DNA of 64,000 nt from Alviniconcha marisindica (taxonomy: Eukaryota; Mollusca; Gastropoda; Provannidae). The notes below the pieces were generated by a model. That model saw only the letters and a list, made by a program, of their open reading frames with translations. It searched no databases and was not told the origin of the DNA. The stretch lies in NCBI GenBank assembly GCA_018857735.1, contig JABMCL010002281.1, positions 405,001-469,000 of the forward strand, read 5' to 3'. Below, one piece after another: positions 11,113-23,818 of the stretch (positions within the stretch are counted from its first letter, which is position 1; every line of letters starts with the position of its first letter). The position numbers were made by a program, and so were the translations under genes.

Positions 11113-12430
11113 TGAGTACATGCCATTTTCTTCACTTTTTCTTTTTGCGTATGTGTGTTTATTCTTATTTTTGTTTTGGAAAATGAGGAGTGTCTGTAAA
11201 ATGTCCATGATAGTCTATGAACAGTGTTGCAAAAAGCATTAATCATAGAAAAGGGCAGAGCCATGCCTTTCTATCGGCCATTAGTGATGGAGCAAGGGAC
11301 CAGTCCACCCATGTAGTGAGAGGCATGGGAGCATGGCGGGGTTTGAGCATCTGAGCTGCTTTACCTTCTTTTCCTGCAGTGAGTAATTATCACTGTGCTC
11401 AGGTCCTCCACCGCTAAACACTGGGCATCCAAACCCTGGGAGAGAGTTTGTGACGCACACCTTAGACTTACTGGTGATGCTTCCCCTCCCCTACCGCCAC
11501 CCCCCCCCCTCCTCCACTCTCTGTCTCTGTCTGTATGTCTCTGTCTCACTTTCTGTCTCTCTCTCTCTCTTATGCTTCAGGCATAAATTCTTAAGTATAA
11601 AATTATTTCACTTTTGGAGTTCTCTCTCTCTTCTCTCTGTGTGTCAATCTCTCTCTCTCTCTCTGGCTGTCTCTTCAGTAGCCAGTGTTGGCTTTGGATA
11701 GCTGTCCATCAAAACAGTAGCAGTAATTGCTTGAGTAAACCAACTTGGACACGCACTTCCCCTTCTGCTCCAACACATCTCAGGTAGTGCCCCAGTTTGA
11801 AATCAGAACTACAATCGATTTTCACCCTGTGCAGAAGTGCGTCTTCCTCTTTTTCAGTAACCTGTGGTAATCCCAGTGGTTTGGGCAGCTTTACACAGTT
11901 GGTGGTGCGCAAGAAAAAAAAAACTTTTTTTTTTCACTGCCTGGATGTTCAAAACTGGATTAAGAAAATCAGCTGGCGATATGATTTAGTTTGTTGGGCA
12001 CTCCTCAGCACTTTTATTTTCATGTCTGTGTGTACATGTTTAATGGTTAAGTTTAATCTCATTGGTCCGAGATATGGGCCTGTGACAAAATAAGATTATT
12101 TCTGGCCAATGTGGGTTGGTCTGTTATGTGCATTATTTCTTTTTGATGTCTAAGTGTAAATATGCTGTATGTGTAATGATTTGATTCTTCTTGAATTGCC
12201 ACTGTACAGTTTTGTTTCTACTCAATGTTTTAATGTACAAGGATCAAACAACACCTCAAATTTCCCATTGGGATCAATATCGCAGACCTATTTACTTATA
12301 TGATTTGGGCATATCTTGTATGCCTAAATTTTCAGCATATCAAAATACAACAACAACAAAAAGTTTTTTAATGTGACCATAAATGTTTCCAGGCATGTTT
12401 TGCAGTTCATTTGTTTTCATTTGTTTTCCA
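11113..12430. other. APMAP 3' UTR and intergenic DNA; no gene seen
   Basis: CT-rich microsatellite at 11510-11675. No second coding region or clear terminator is recognised. The APMAP polyadenylation site was not identified. Confidence 0.5.
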
Positions 12431-12439
12431 GTCCAGAAT

Positions 12440-12785
12440 ATATATGTGACTGGGGTTTTCAGTGGCACATGTCTAAGTCTCGCAACGGCTTGCTGCCATA
12501 ACAATGGTTTCTGCATTGCACCCCCCACCCCCTCCCGTGTTACCACAGTAGCATGTAAAAGATCCCAGTCATTCTGCCAAAAGTGCAGGTGGCAGGTTAC
12601 AGCTAAACATGCATGCACCCTAAGTATGTTGTTTTGCATGAAGTGACATGACATGGTGCATGGTTGTATGGTGTGCACGGAACGTGCCAAGATGGCAGTA
12701 GTTGCACGTGGCATCACCCATGTTACAGCGCTGTAAGTACGCCACATCAGTGGATATTCAAAACATGCTATAAAAAGCTAGTGAC
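12440..12785 (+). mobile_element. SINE-like element, second copy of the 462-855 family
   Basis: It shares gtaaaagatccc, gtgcaggtggcaggttacag, and the gtgcatggttgtatggtgtg-like and cactcatt ends with the first copy. The tRNA-like head is missing or diverged here. Confidence 0.65.
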
Positions 12786-12869
12786 TCATTTAGCCCATTG
12801 TATGTTCAGAGCGGTTGACCTGACTGGATTCTCCAACATACTTGAAAGTGGCCAGTGTGCAGCATGAAC

Positions 12870-12920
12870 ACTCAGCTGACAATGGCCGCAGCTGACAATG
12901 GCCGCAGCTGACAATGTTAA
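12870..12920. repeat. 18-bp repeat, three copies
   Basis: gcagctgacaatggcc recurs three times. Confidence 0.85.
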
Positions 12921-13527
12921 GCCCCTTTAGATCCAGCCTAAAATGGTGAAAATCTGTCGTTTGTCGCTTTGTTTTTATCTGATGCTTGGCAATGCCTCAA
13001 AAAGCGTCTGAAAACTGGCTGGAAATATAACTGGAAAATATTGCTCAAGAAGAATTGCACAAGTCTTGGTGAGCAAATTGCATGAAGGTCTATGACAAAC
13101 AGCGAACTGTGTTAGAAAATTACAGACCTGCTGTGGAAAAACTGCCCAAGTCATAACCATCAAAGCCACGTGGAAAACTGCACAACTTGAATTTGTAGAA
13201 TATCTAAGTTGACATAGCTAATGACTCTTTTGGAAGATGATCGTGTTGTGGTCATATTTTCAGACTTGTGCAAAATTTGCTTAAATCAATATTTCTAACA
13301 ATATCTGAGCAAGAACAGAATAATTACGTAATTTGAAAAAAAGGTTAGTGTTCGTGAAAGTAGTCATTTCCTCTGAAGATGGTTTGTGTAACCAAGGTCA
13401 CCGAAGGCTAAGCTGGTTTTGTTTTTTGTTTCTTCAACACCAGCTGGCCGTTGTGTTCTGCATGCATGGCAGCCATTATCTTTTCTTCTTTTTCAATTTA
13501 AAAAAAAAAAAATGTTTGTTTAGTCTT

Positions 13528-14800
13528 CACCCTGATATAACTGACTCACTTCTCGCCTCCGACTCCAGAAAATCTTCGCTTCTCACACTTCTAAGACCTT
13601 TCTGCTGCCTTTGACACTATCGACCACACCATTCTTCTCACCCACCTAGAGTACACATTTGTGTATGACCGGTTCCAGAAAGCGTCCGTCAGTAACATGC
13701 AGCCCGATCCTGTCGAACTTTCCTGTGGCGTCCCTCAAGTTTGGTCCTGGGGTCTGTCCTCTTCACCCTCTGTACTACCCCTCTAGCCGCCATCATCAAC
13801 CGTCACAATTTGAATCACCACTTCTATGCCGACGACACTCAACTACTTAACAGCACATTACCGGAAAATGTCCACACTCTTCTGAAAACCACATCTGACT
13901 GTTATTCGGACATCAAAAACTGGGTGGCACAAAACAAACTTCAACTAAATAGTGAAAAGACAGAAGTGATTTCTCCAACAGCACACTGTCCATGGAGAAC
14001 TTCATCAGTCAAACCGCCAAATCCTGCTACTACCAGCTCCGTTGAATTAGTTCTGTCCAGAAGTTTCTTTCCACTGAGGCTACAGTAAAACTGGGCACCT
14101 CACTCATTCTGTCACACCTTGACTACTGTAATTCTCTCCTTTCTGGCCTCTCTGCTTCCTCTGTCCAAAGCCTTTGTTGCATACAGAACTGTGCTGCTCG
14201 CCTCATACTGAAAAAACGTAAAACTGACCACATAACACCTGTTTTAGTTTCTCCACTGGCTTCCAATCCAACAAAGAATTTAGTACAAGATAAACACTCT
14301 GTATCACAGGCACTACTCTGTCTTATCTCTGTGACTGTCTTCAACTTTACACACCCTCCCGTACTCTCTGCTCTGCTTCTCATACTCCCAGCCACCAGAT
14401 TCTCCATTGTTGGTTCCCGCGCCTTTTCTGTTTTTGGTCCATGAACATGGAATGACCTTCCCCTTCCTCTCTGACAGAACCTCTCTGGACTCATTCAAAT
14501 CTAAAAACATTTCTTTTCCCAAATTGTAGACCTGCCATGTTTTCTGTTTTGTGCTGTCTTCATCCATTCCAGGTCTTCCGGGCGTTTGCTGCCCGCTTTG
14601 AGCCGCGTCTATTTTAGCTTTGTATGGCCAGAATGCTTGTGTGTACGGGTGCCTCTGTCTGTTGTGTGTGTGTGTGCATGTGTACGCACTTAGAATAGTC
14701 TCTAGGGACAAGATTTTGTGCTTTAAAAATACTTTCATTATTACTGTTATTATTATATAACCCTAATGGTTGACTGGGCGTAAAACACCAAGTTACTTAT
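13528..14800 (+). mobile_element. Decayed CR1/L2-like non-LTR retrotransposon (5'-truncated)
   Basis: A broken reverse-transcriptase frame shows the FYADDTQL active-site block near 13817-13850 and NWVAQNKLQLNSEKTEV near 13918. After a frame change, SHLDYCNSLLSGL near 14109 and a downstream thumb-like region follow. Frameshifts and stops make it inactive. The 3' end (aaccctaatggttgactggg) is shared with two other sites in the window. Confidence 0.88.
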
Positions 14801-14829
14801 TGTGTAGTCTTGTGAGAGAGAAGTGTGCA

Positions 14830-15190
14830 GTTGGTTCTGAACAGTCACTGAATATATCGTAGGCCATAGTCGATACATTCAGGTCATAGCCCCTCCCCCT
14901 TTGTTCAACAGTTACTGAATATCATAGTCGGTACATTCAGGTCATAGCCCCTCCCCCTTTGTTCAACAGTTACTGAATATCATAGTCAATGTATTCAGGT
15001 CATAGCCCCTCCCCCTTTGTTCAACAGTTACTGAATATCACAGTCGATACATTCAGGTCATAACCCCTCCCCCTTTGTTCAACAGTTACTGAATATCATA
15101 GTCGATATATTCAGGTCATAACCCCTCCCCCTTTGTTCAACAGTTACTGAATATCATAGTCGATATATTCAGGTCATGGCCCCTCCCCCT
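14830..15190. repeat. 58-bp minisatellite, six copies
   Basis: The unit contains gttactgaatatcatagtcg and ggtcatagcccctccccct. Confidence 0.92.
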
Positions 15191-15317
15191 TGATTGCATT
15201 TTCACTCAACACACCGAGCCTTGTAGAAGATACCATGGAGAGATTCAAACAGCACATATGAAACATGATCAAAACACAAAAAAAGGTTAAAGACAATGCT
15301 TTTTCAATGCTACGGCT

Positions 15318-15345
15318 CACACACACACACACACACACACACACG
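15318..15345. repeat. (CA)n microsatellite
   Basis: About 14 CA units. Confidence 0.95.
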
Positions 15346-15619
15346 CAAATGTTCAGGGTAGACCCCGGTTTCAAGCACGAGTTATTACAGTGGATGAAAC
15401 GAAATCACCTACTAACCTTTTGGTTGGTTCAGTTTTAACTAAGAAATGTTAGCCTATTATTATTTTTATGGGCCATAAGTGTCTATTGGGGCTGAAGCTG
15501 CCAACTTTATAATTATGTAGCTAAGACTTTGCTGCACCTTTAAGATTACAGACTTGGCGAAGGTATCTGCATCCCGTTACTGTATGTGCATATTTCCAAA
15601 ACTTAGTTCACGGCAAAGG

Positions 15620-15847
15620 ATCAACATACAAGGGAGTTAATTAACTCAAAAGATGTAACACAAACACAACAAAGACCTGAGTCACCTATATTAACTCTCA
15701 CCTGGCATGCAAGTAAACACAAGATATGTAAACTCCACCAGAGGTACATCCTCAAATAGAGATGCATCATCAGAAGGTAGGCACTCAGGTCTTTGCTGTT
15801 GTGTTTGCACATCTTCTGAGTGCTAATTAACGCCCTTGTCTGTTGAT
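15620..15847. mobile_element. MITE-like element with long inverted ends
   Basis: The left end (atcaaca, then gttaattaactc and aacacaacaaagacctgagt) is the reverse complement, with few mismatches, of the right end (actcaggtctttgctgttgt, then ctaattaacgcccttg and tgttgat). Length about 228 bp, no coding. A second copy is at about 56895-57035. Confidence 0.75.
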
Positions 15848-17369
15848 TGTGTACATGGTAACATGCGCTCTGGGCTTCTTTCTGTTTCGGATCACTGTAC
15901 ATGCGATCTGGGCCGCTTTCTGTTTCGGATCACAGCAAAGCCCATTACCAAGCGAACTAGTGTACCATTACTTCCGTGGGTATAGCTTTTTTTTGGTTGT
16001 CAGTTTAAAATGTGGTATAATTACTTGATTATTATTATTTTATTTGTTAATGTGTTGTATTATCTGTATGTCAATATGGTGGTTATTTTGTGGACTAACA
16101 TTGCTCATCCTGTGCATTTCTGGCTCCTGGTTCCTGTTCATTCAGGTCATGTTTGCAGCACCTGTGCTAGCCGTCTTCCATCCGCTCTGCATACATCTTC
16201 CAATTTGTCTGCAGTAAATGATACCACCCAAGCACCCTCACAAGTTTCTAGTGTGTGTGTGTGCATGCATGCGTGTGTGTGTGCATGTATGTGTGTGCAT
16301 ATGTGTGTGCATGCATGTGCATATGTGTGCGTGCGTTTTACTGCAGCTAAGTGGGTTGATCAACATACTAAAGTCACATCCAGCACAAAGCGCCCAGTTA
16401 AAGAGTTCCAGTTAAGCTACAGTGAAACCCCTCCATCAATACCACTCCCAAATCGAGGAAAGACAGCCAGGATGGTCTGAAGGAAGGGTAGTACTTGGCC
16501 AGGAATTCATTCACCCGGAAATGGGGGGGGGGGGGGGGACAAAAGTGGTTTTAAGATATGGGGGGTGGTCCTTGGCTAAGGGTTGAAGTACACAGAAATG
16601 TGATAGGGAAGGTTACGGAGAAGGTCTAGTGGTTCCGTTACACAGAACTAAGAAGGAAAAGGTTCAGAAGTCAAGAAATGAGATTATTTATTCGTACTCT
16701 GTAAACACAGGAATCTGTATCCAGCACAAAGTGCCAAACTGGAAAAGTTGTCCGCAAAGATGGGTGGTGTTTGGTCAGGGGTCCAACATTACAGAGAAAT
16801 GCAAAAGGTTTCAGACAAAGTGGTCTTAACAAAAAGCAGCTCTAGCTCTCATCTGGAGTCCCACTGCACCTTTCTTAATACACTCTTTTTTAAAACAACT
16901 TGCCTTCTTAAAGAAACTAGTCTTCTGACAGGAATAAGCCTTCTAAAAAACAAGTTCATACAACAGATAGAAGAGATCAAAATAAAATCTGAACTTCAAG
17001 GACCATTTTAAAGGCTCCCTATATTTTCTGTTCAACATCTACCCTAAGTTTTGTTCAGGACGAATAGCAGAGCTGGCTGTTCGTGTTGATAATTCGCCCA
17101 TAGTGTGCAGCACCCCCCTCTAGTAAGGAGGGGGTTGTTTGTTTTTAGTAAGATCACTCCCACCTGTTGAGGTTTTATTATCATCACTGCTACCTGCTGA
17201 AGGAAAATTAGCCTTTTTGGGCCAGAACAAAGTGTTGAGAAGGTCAGTTCCTTTCGCTGGACACATAATACAGCAGGATAGATATATCCGAGAGATTGAG
17301 GCAGCAGAAACAAAGGCAGAGGAAGGATACACCCAGTCAGTCGCGCAAAAACCAGACCTCCACAGAACC
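15848..17369. other. Intergenic DNA between convergent genes; no gene seen
   Basis: GT/GC-rich microsatellite at 16248-16335 and a G-run at 16524-16539. Short frames present show no recognisable family. Confidence 0.5.
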
Positions 17370-20300
17370 ACACATGGTTGTACAGAGGTTTTATTACTTT
17401 TTTTGCTTTGTTTTCATTGTGACATATACAAAATGACTGTACACTGGCGCCGTCCTTACAAGACAGCGGGCATGTACTCGACTATACAAAAATCACGTAG
17501 ACTTTGTTCAACAAGCAGATTCGCGTAAAAACAAGCTATACACAACTTGGCTAGCGTACTGAGGCAGCTGATCGCTCCCGTTCCAGTGCAGGAGGGGAGC
17601 GACACACAAAATGATAAACGCACAGCAAGAAATAAACAGGGTTGCTACAATATGATACAGTTTATACACTTTACTATTATTCCCATATTCAATATTACCA
17701 ACAAATACAAATTGAAACCTTTCTATATAGTAATGGTAATAATCATTGCACAGTTTAGTAGTCAGAAACTTTAAATAAAAACAACTGAAAATGTTACTGG
17801 TTCAAAGTTTTGATTACGGTACAATGTAATGTGAGAAATGCTTATGCCGTTTGAGAATACAAACTCGGATGCATACGTTCCCCAAAATCCAACCACTTTT
17901 AGAGACGCTGATACAGATTAAATGAAGAAGCAAAGGGCTCGCTAATCATTCTGACAAAAGATCTGCAACAGATATATAGGTAAGTGGATGTGTGCGCATC
18001 AGGAAACAAACACAGCTACAGACAATGCATCACAACTGCGTTGACATGAGAAATTTATTAATGATACTCTACATATGCAAAGCTGAACCCTTTGGGGGCG
18101 AGGGTGGTTGAAAGCACAGCCATGCCAACTGAACTCAAAATCCTGCTAAACTGCAATTTAAGTAGCAGACAGCCATACAAACAAATGCTACGGTGTTCAG
18201 TTGTCGATATGAATAGCAATGTAATTATACAGTCCTGTACTCTGACTACAACATGGAATAGCTTGGGATATGCTTCCCTAAACATGGGACGCTTCCACGC
18301 ACACTTTCAGCTCCAGGTTCTGCCATAAACCCACGACCCCCCACAATGATTAACATCCATATTCCTTTCAGGAAATGTCACGCACCCATTATTCCATAGA
18401 TGAAAGAAAACACTCCAGGAATCATCGGGGGCAGTGGTGGGGAAGGTTAGTTTTCAAATTTCTAAAGTCAGCTTCAGAGGACAGCTGTCTGGCTGTCACA
18501 GTTTCCTTCGAGTCTCTCAAAACATACCACACAAGCACCAGGCAGCCCAGCATGCAACACACATACGAGGATTTGTGCATGATGGAATGACTACAGAAAC
18601 AACACAGATAGACAACGGTCTGCAGTTCACACATCCACATGAAACTGAAAGCCCAACAATGTGCTCCTGCTGGTGATCCAAAGTGTTATACTTTCTTATC
18701 TAGGAACCCGGAACAGGTGACTTTGTTTTCTTTTTTAATCTTTTTTTTTTTTAATCTTGCTTTACCACGACATTCAGCAGCAACAACAACAAAATCAAAT
18801 ATTCGTTTACGTATATATACATATACACATAAATAAAAATGTGTCTGTTAAAAGAAGTTTCTGAAATCAAAGATAAAAGCAAAACATTTTAATATATCCT
18901 TTCTCGCTATAAAATGTAACCATTTTCTTTAATCAGCAAAACCATCCACTTGAATTTCCAATCTAAAAATACTTTATGAGTGAAAGAAAAGTAGCCCCCT
19001 TTCCCCCAAAGAAACCAACATAATGAAAGCAAATCTTATGTGCCTTGTACTGAAAGAATTCAAGAACCATGAAAATTTGTAATGCAATTTCGAACATAAA
19101 CCCAGCTGATTCTAACCCGATTCAATGTGGGGTATGCTGGTGTGCTCAGAAATGACTTGCCAACGTAATGTATCTCATTTAAAGAAAAGGAAAATGGGGG
19201 GTAGGCGAGGGACAGACGACCTTGAGAGATGTGTTAAATAAATGGAACACAAAACTCGGTCCCATTTTAGTGGCAGTTGAATAGGAGACAAATCTGTCTG
19301 GTGCAAAACTGTTCCGTAAGTACGCATGGGTAGCAGACTTTCTTCTTTTAAATGCACTTTTAATGCATTTTATAATTATAATTTTTGACATGCTACACAG
19401 CTACTTCCAAGTAATTACTACACACTATGTATGCAAACATTTCCTTTAGTCTTAGATAGCCAATTAATGCCCCACCGCGCATGTCAATGTTCAAGCATCA
19501 CTCTGACAAAATTTGCTGTGTGAAAGCTGCGTGAATGTTGTGAATAAAACATTACAGCAAAAATATGTCAAACCAGTTCCAGTCTCCTCTATTGAGACTG
19601 CAACAATTATAGGACAACTGGATTTTGTGCCTTCAAGTCCTACCATCATGCTTCGTGGCTACTCTTCTGCTGCTGAAACACCCCCCCTTCCGTGGAGTCT
19701 TAATTCACCCATCCACACACACACACACACACACACACAGCCTGAAAAACATGGTGCAGTATTTACACAACAGCACAACACAGTGGGTAGAACCATTCCA
19801 TTTGTACATACATCACACAACAACAAATTGCAACACAAATGCCCAGCAGCACAGATCAAGCACCTTTTTCTTGCAGAAAGAAATCACTATCATTTTACTC
19901 AAATATTTACCAAGGTTTCTGGAATGGGGCAAGACAACAAGCAGGGATGGGGGTTTTCATTTGGGGGGGGGGGGTTGCTTCTGTTTTGTTTGGTTGGTTA
20001 AGTGGGTGTTGTATGGGGGGAGGGGTAGACAAATGGTGCATTTTTCTAGGCTACAACACAGAGAATGGAGAAAAAGTGTTTTATTGGACACGGAGAGTTC
20101 AGAAGACTTTGTTGTCACCAGTGCAGGCTATACCCACTCACAGCCCCCCAGCAACAGTGCATCAAACAGTGTGCATCCTCAAACAAAAAATTACAGCATA
20201 CTTTCCTTCCACTGTGGCTACTCAAAATTCTGTAACATTACATGAGAAACTGGGGTGCCACATAAATTCTGGAATTGAATGGCCTTTGGCACAATATGCA

Positions 20301-23300
20301 ATGGGAAGAACAAAAACCTTGCAACCAATTCTCTCTGAAACATTGCAATACTAAATGGTGCAAAACACAAAAACACAAACCCTACTAACATGTTTTCAAC
20401 CATTTGCCTCAGATAATCCACACGCAGCTCAACGACTAATCACTCGAAATCAGTCGCCACCGTGATCAGCACAAAACCCCCCAGCTTCCGTTTTATCTTC
20501 ATTCACACTCAACTGCCACTTCCATCGCTACATGCTCTGCCCTGTTTCAGAGATCTTGCATTCTTCGCTGCTCCTGAGCACTCACTCAGAAATTCCAAAT
20601 CAGTCATCACAGTTCACATCTTGGAGAGAGAGAGAGAGAAAAAACAAATCTGTCAAAGAGCACTGGAAGCAAAACTGTCATTATTGAACCCATAGGAGTG
20701 TGTAGGCCTTTTGTGCACGTGGTTTACCATCCCAGACTGCATGTGGCGTTGTAGAGTATCAATGACAGCAGCGTACTCTGTGAAGCCTTCCTCCACTCCC
20801 ATCGGTGAAGCACAGTGAAGTGGCTGCCACACTGCCATCTGCCGCCGTCTTCACGCGGTCAGAGGAAAAGAAAGGCCCCCCCAACAGCATGCAGGTATGT
20901 GGTGAGAGTGAGACTATGTACATCAGTGTTTGGAAAGGTGACAAGCGGATGGCAATAAAAACATTCAATGCGGACACTGTATCGCTTTACAATTCTGACA
21001 TGATGGGTAGGGGAACAGAAAAAGATCATCATTCAAAATGACATTCATACTACATACAAAATGTGGCTTTTTTTTTTTTTTTTGCACTCACTGTGCTCAG
21101 ACATGTGCACTGTTCCCGTTTAATTACTCAATTTTTCCTTTTTAAGAACTGCACAATTGGAAAAAAAGAAACGAAGGCCTGATTCATAATCATAGTTGTT
21201 ACGCTTTCTTGCCATAGTTTCTAATTACCATTTTCTCCAATGTTGTTGTCCCTTCCTACAATTTTTCATCATAGTAGTAGACACTGTGGTTGTCGTTTTA
21301 CAAACCGGGAGCAAAAAGCAGCTGTGCATTCACTTGTTTACCTTATTTGCAAAGGCATTTCTGCATGATAACCAACTTCCAAACACAAAAGGTCAAGTGG
21401 GGTAACACAAACACATACAGATACAAAATTAACTTACCGTTGTGTCCAACGTATGTACACCAAAGAAAATTATACATCACACACCTTCGCATGTTTACTA
21501 CTTTAAAAAAAATAGAATCAGCAAGGACATTAGTAGTGTAAGACATCAAATCAAAAAACATTAACAAAACCACAAACAAAAACCAAAAAATGAAAGAAAG
21601 AAAAAAAAAAGGCATGTAACACAAAGGTCGTTTATTCAGATCGCACTTTCTTCAAAGAAGTTCACGTGGTGTTTGTGGGAGACAGTCACCCGATATGACA
21701 CGAAGGAAGCGCACGCAAGAGTATGAACGCATTCTCTCAACCCATGCTGACGGAATCTTCAAAGCCACGTGGCCTGATCCACAGCACAGACATGCAACAC
21801 ACTCATACTAAAACTAAATCACAGATGCCCAATACAGTCTACAAACCAACCACAGCACTACAAGTACAAGGCAGTGTTTTGTCCTCTCACCTGTTTATCA
21901 CTTCATTTGAAAACATAAAACCAAAACCACTGCAAATACTCAATGAACTCACATTCACAAATACCGAAAGGCAAACCTTCCATCTTCTTTTCCTCAGCCG
22001 CAGCAAGACAGAAACTGATGGAAGGAAATGGTGGTGAAAAAGGGTGGGGTGAGGGTGTTTGGGGGAGGGGGTGGCTGGGGACAAATGTGACAATTATGAG
22101 GGGGGAAAAAAGAGAGCCAACTTCATTCCTTCAGTTTCGTCACATTACATTTTCCTGCAATCACTGTATAAAGAAAATTTCAGAACTTGGATCCCCAACA
22201 TCGAAACTGGCTTCAAGCCTTCACATGCAGAACATGAAACTTTCTCTGACGAGACAATAATCTTGAATACATCCACTTCTTTCTCTCCTTTTCCCCCCTT
22301 CACTTCATCCCCACCCCCATCCCTTTGTGGGTCAACATTAGCCTTTGTACATGATCTTGACTACAATATATAAATGCACGTCAAATACTTTCCAAGAAAA
22401 AAACTCTAGCAAGTTGTACCTGACCAATGCAAGATGAGGTCAAGCTCAATCAGGAAGTATAACCACCCTGCCAGTTCATTGACCATTCCTACATCACAAG
22501 GTGGCTGCTACTGTGGCACCAAGTCAATGTCTTTAAAAATAATAAAAATTGTTAGACAGGAACATTTCTTTTCTGCCAAACAGCCATTAAAGAAACATCT
22601 AAACCTTGATCATTACACCAACTCACATTTTTCATGCAACTCACACACACACACACAAAATCATCATACAAAAAGGCCTTGTTTATTGAACAAAAATTGT
22701 ATCACACAAACTGAGAGGTAAACCAAGAGTAAATCACACACACACACAACAATCCCCACCATCTCCTGGCAAAAACACAAAAACAAAAACATTTCTGACC
22801 CGCACAAAAACCTAAAGGCCAACAAAACTCCACCTACTGGTGCCGAGTCAGAGTACAGTTGGTAGTATGTGCAGGTGAACATTCGATATGCCCTTCTTAA
22901 ACCCGGATGAAAAACATGCACACACGTGAGTTTAACACAGATATTTGTCCACTGATGAACAACTACACAAATCCAGCGTCTTGCGCCAAAAGAGCGTCTG
23001 GTCAAAGGGAGCAACCAGTGTTAGGAACCCACCCTTTCTTTACTCTTCCACTCATCCTCAACAGCCTGTTTGCAACATCAGAAAGGAATATCCAGGAATG
23101 ATTCCATGCTTATCAACAGCTTGCTTACACTCCCACACACTTTCCTCATCACTCAAACTCACATCACTCTGACCACACCCAAACTTTGAAGTAGTACTTC
23201 AATCATTCCAACAAACTTTCTACCAAAGTATAAAAAGAAAAACCTAATGGTGGTTTGAACATGGTTGGGTGGACAGGAGGGGTAATAGGACAAGGCAGGG

Positions 23301-23680
23301 GGGTGGGTCAAAAGTGGACAAATTGATAATTTCACATATCCGCAGCGTTCTCAGCCTGCCGCCCGTGTGAAACACTCACCTTGACCGGAAATCACAAGGA
23401 CAATCTGACATGGATAAAAACAACAAGTGGTCAGTCAGTTGCTTCCGTTTGGCAGAGCTGGCATGGGGGAAGGGGGGGAGGGGGGAAGGGGGGGGACCCT
23501 GCTTTTCCTGCCAGGTGAAGCAGTTGTTGGGCAGACCGCCTCCAAAGTGGGAGGTTTCAGACATGGCTGGTGAACGTCTTTCTGCTCCACCCGCAGGAGA
23601 GGAAAACCCAAGACAGGCAGGCAGAGGAAACTCGCCACCAACAGGGAAGGGCAAAGCACCTAGACGCCCGAGGCCCAACG
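17370..23680 (-). other. Candidate 3' UTR and flank of the MRCK gene
   Basis: No coding sequence is recognised on either strand. Minus-strand AATAAA hexamers occur at 22682-22687, 21631-21636, 18054-18059 and 17390-17395. The region is AT-rich and lacks the long minisatellites that fill most of the window. It contains CA/GT runs near 19716 and 22647 and G-runs near 19962. Which hexamer ends the transcript cannot be told. Confidence 0.35.
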
Positions 23681-23818
23681 TCAACAGTTGGAGGAGTTGT
23701 CGGAGTTGTCGGTGGCGTGTTCGCGGTCATCAGCAAGGCTGTGTCGGTTGGAGGCCGGGGGGGTGCTGCTGGCGGTGGAGCCGGAGGACAGACGCCAGTT
23801 GGGGGAGTCAGGGCTGTC
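23681..23818 (-). CDS. CDC42BP: MRCK alternative terminal exon 2 (Ser/Thr/Asn-rich end)
   Basis: The acceptor is gcgcttgttgcag, phase 0. It encodes [20 protein letters not shown] then [18 protein letters not shown] and DNSSNC, then TGA at 23681-23683. Composition and the S-x-T-P-x-S-N pattern resemble the vertebrate MRCK C-terminus. GC-rich island in AT-rich DNA. I prefer it as the main C-terminus. The + strand frames across it are shadows. Confidence 0.72.
   Translation of the reverse strand, partial: DSPDSPNWRLSSGSTASSTPPASNRHSLADDREHATDNSDNSSNC

Noticed and set aside
13741..14088. Possible live reverse transcriptase gene
   Set aside because: The frame is broken before and after the FYADD block; it is a decayed LINE fragment.
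17044..17373. 109-codon minus-strand frame
   Set aside because: No recognisable domain, no neighbouring exon, AT-rich intergenic or UTR context.
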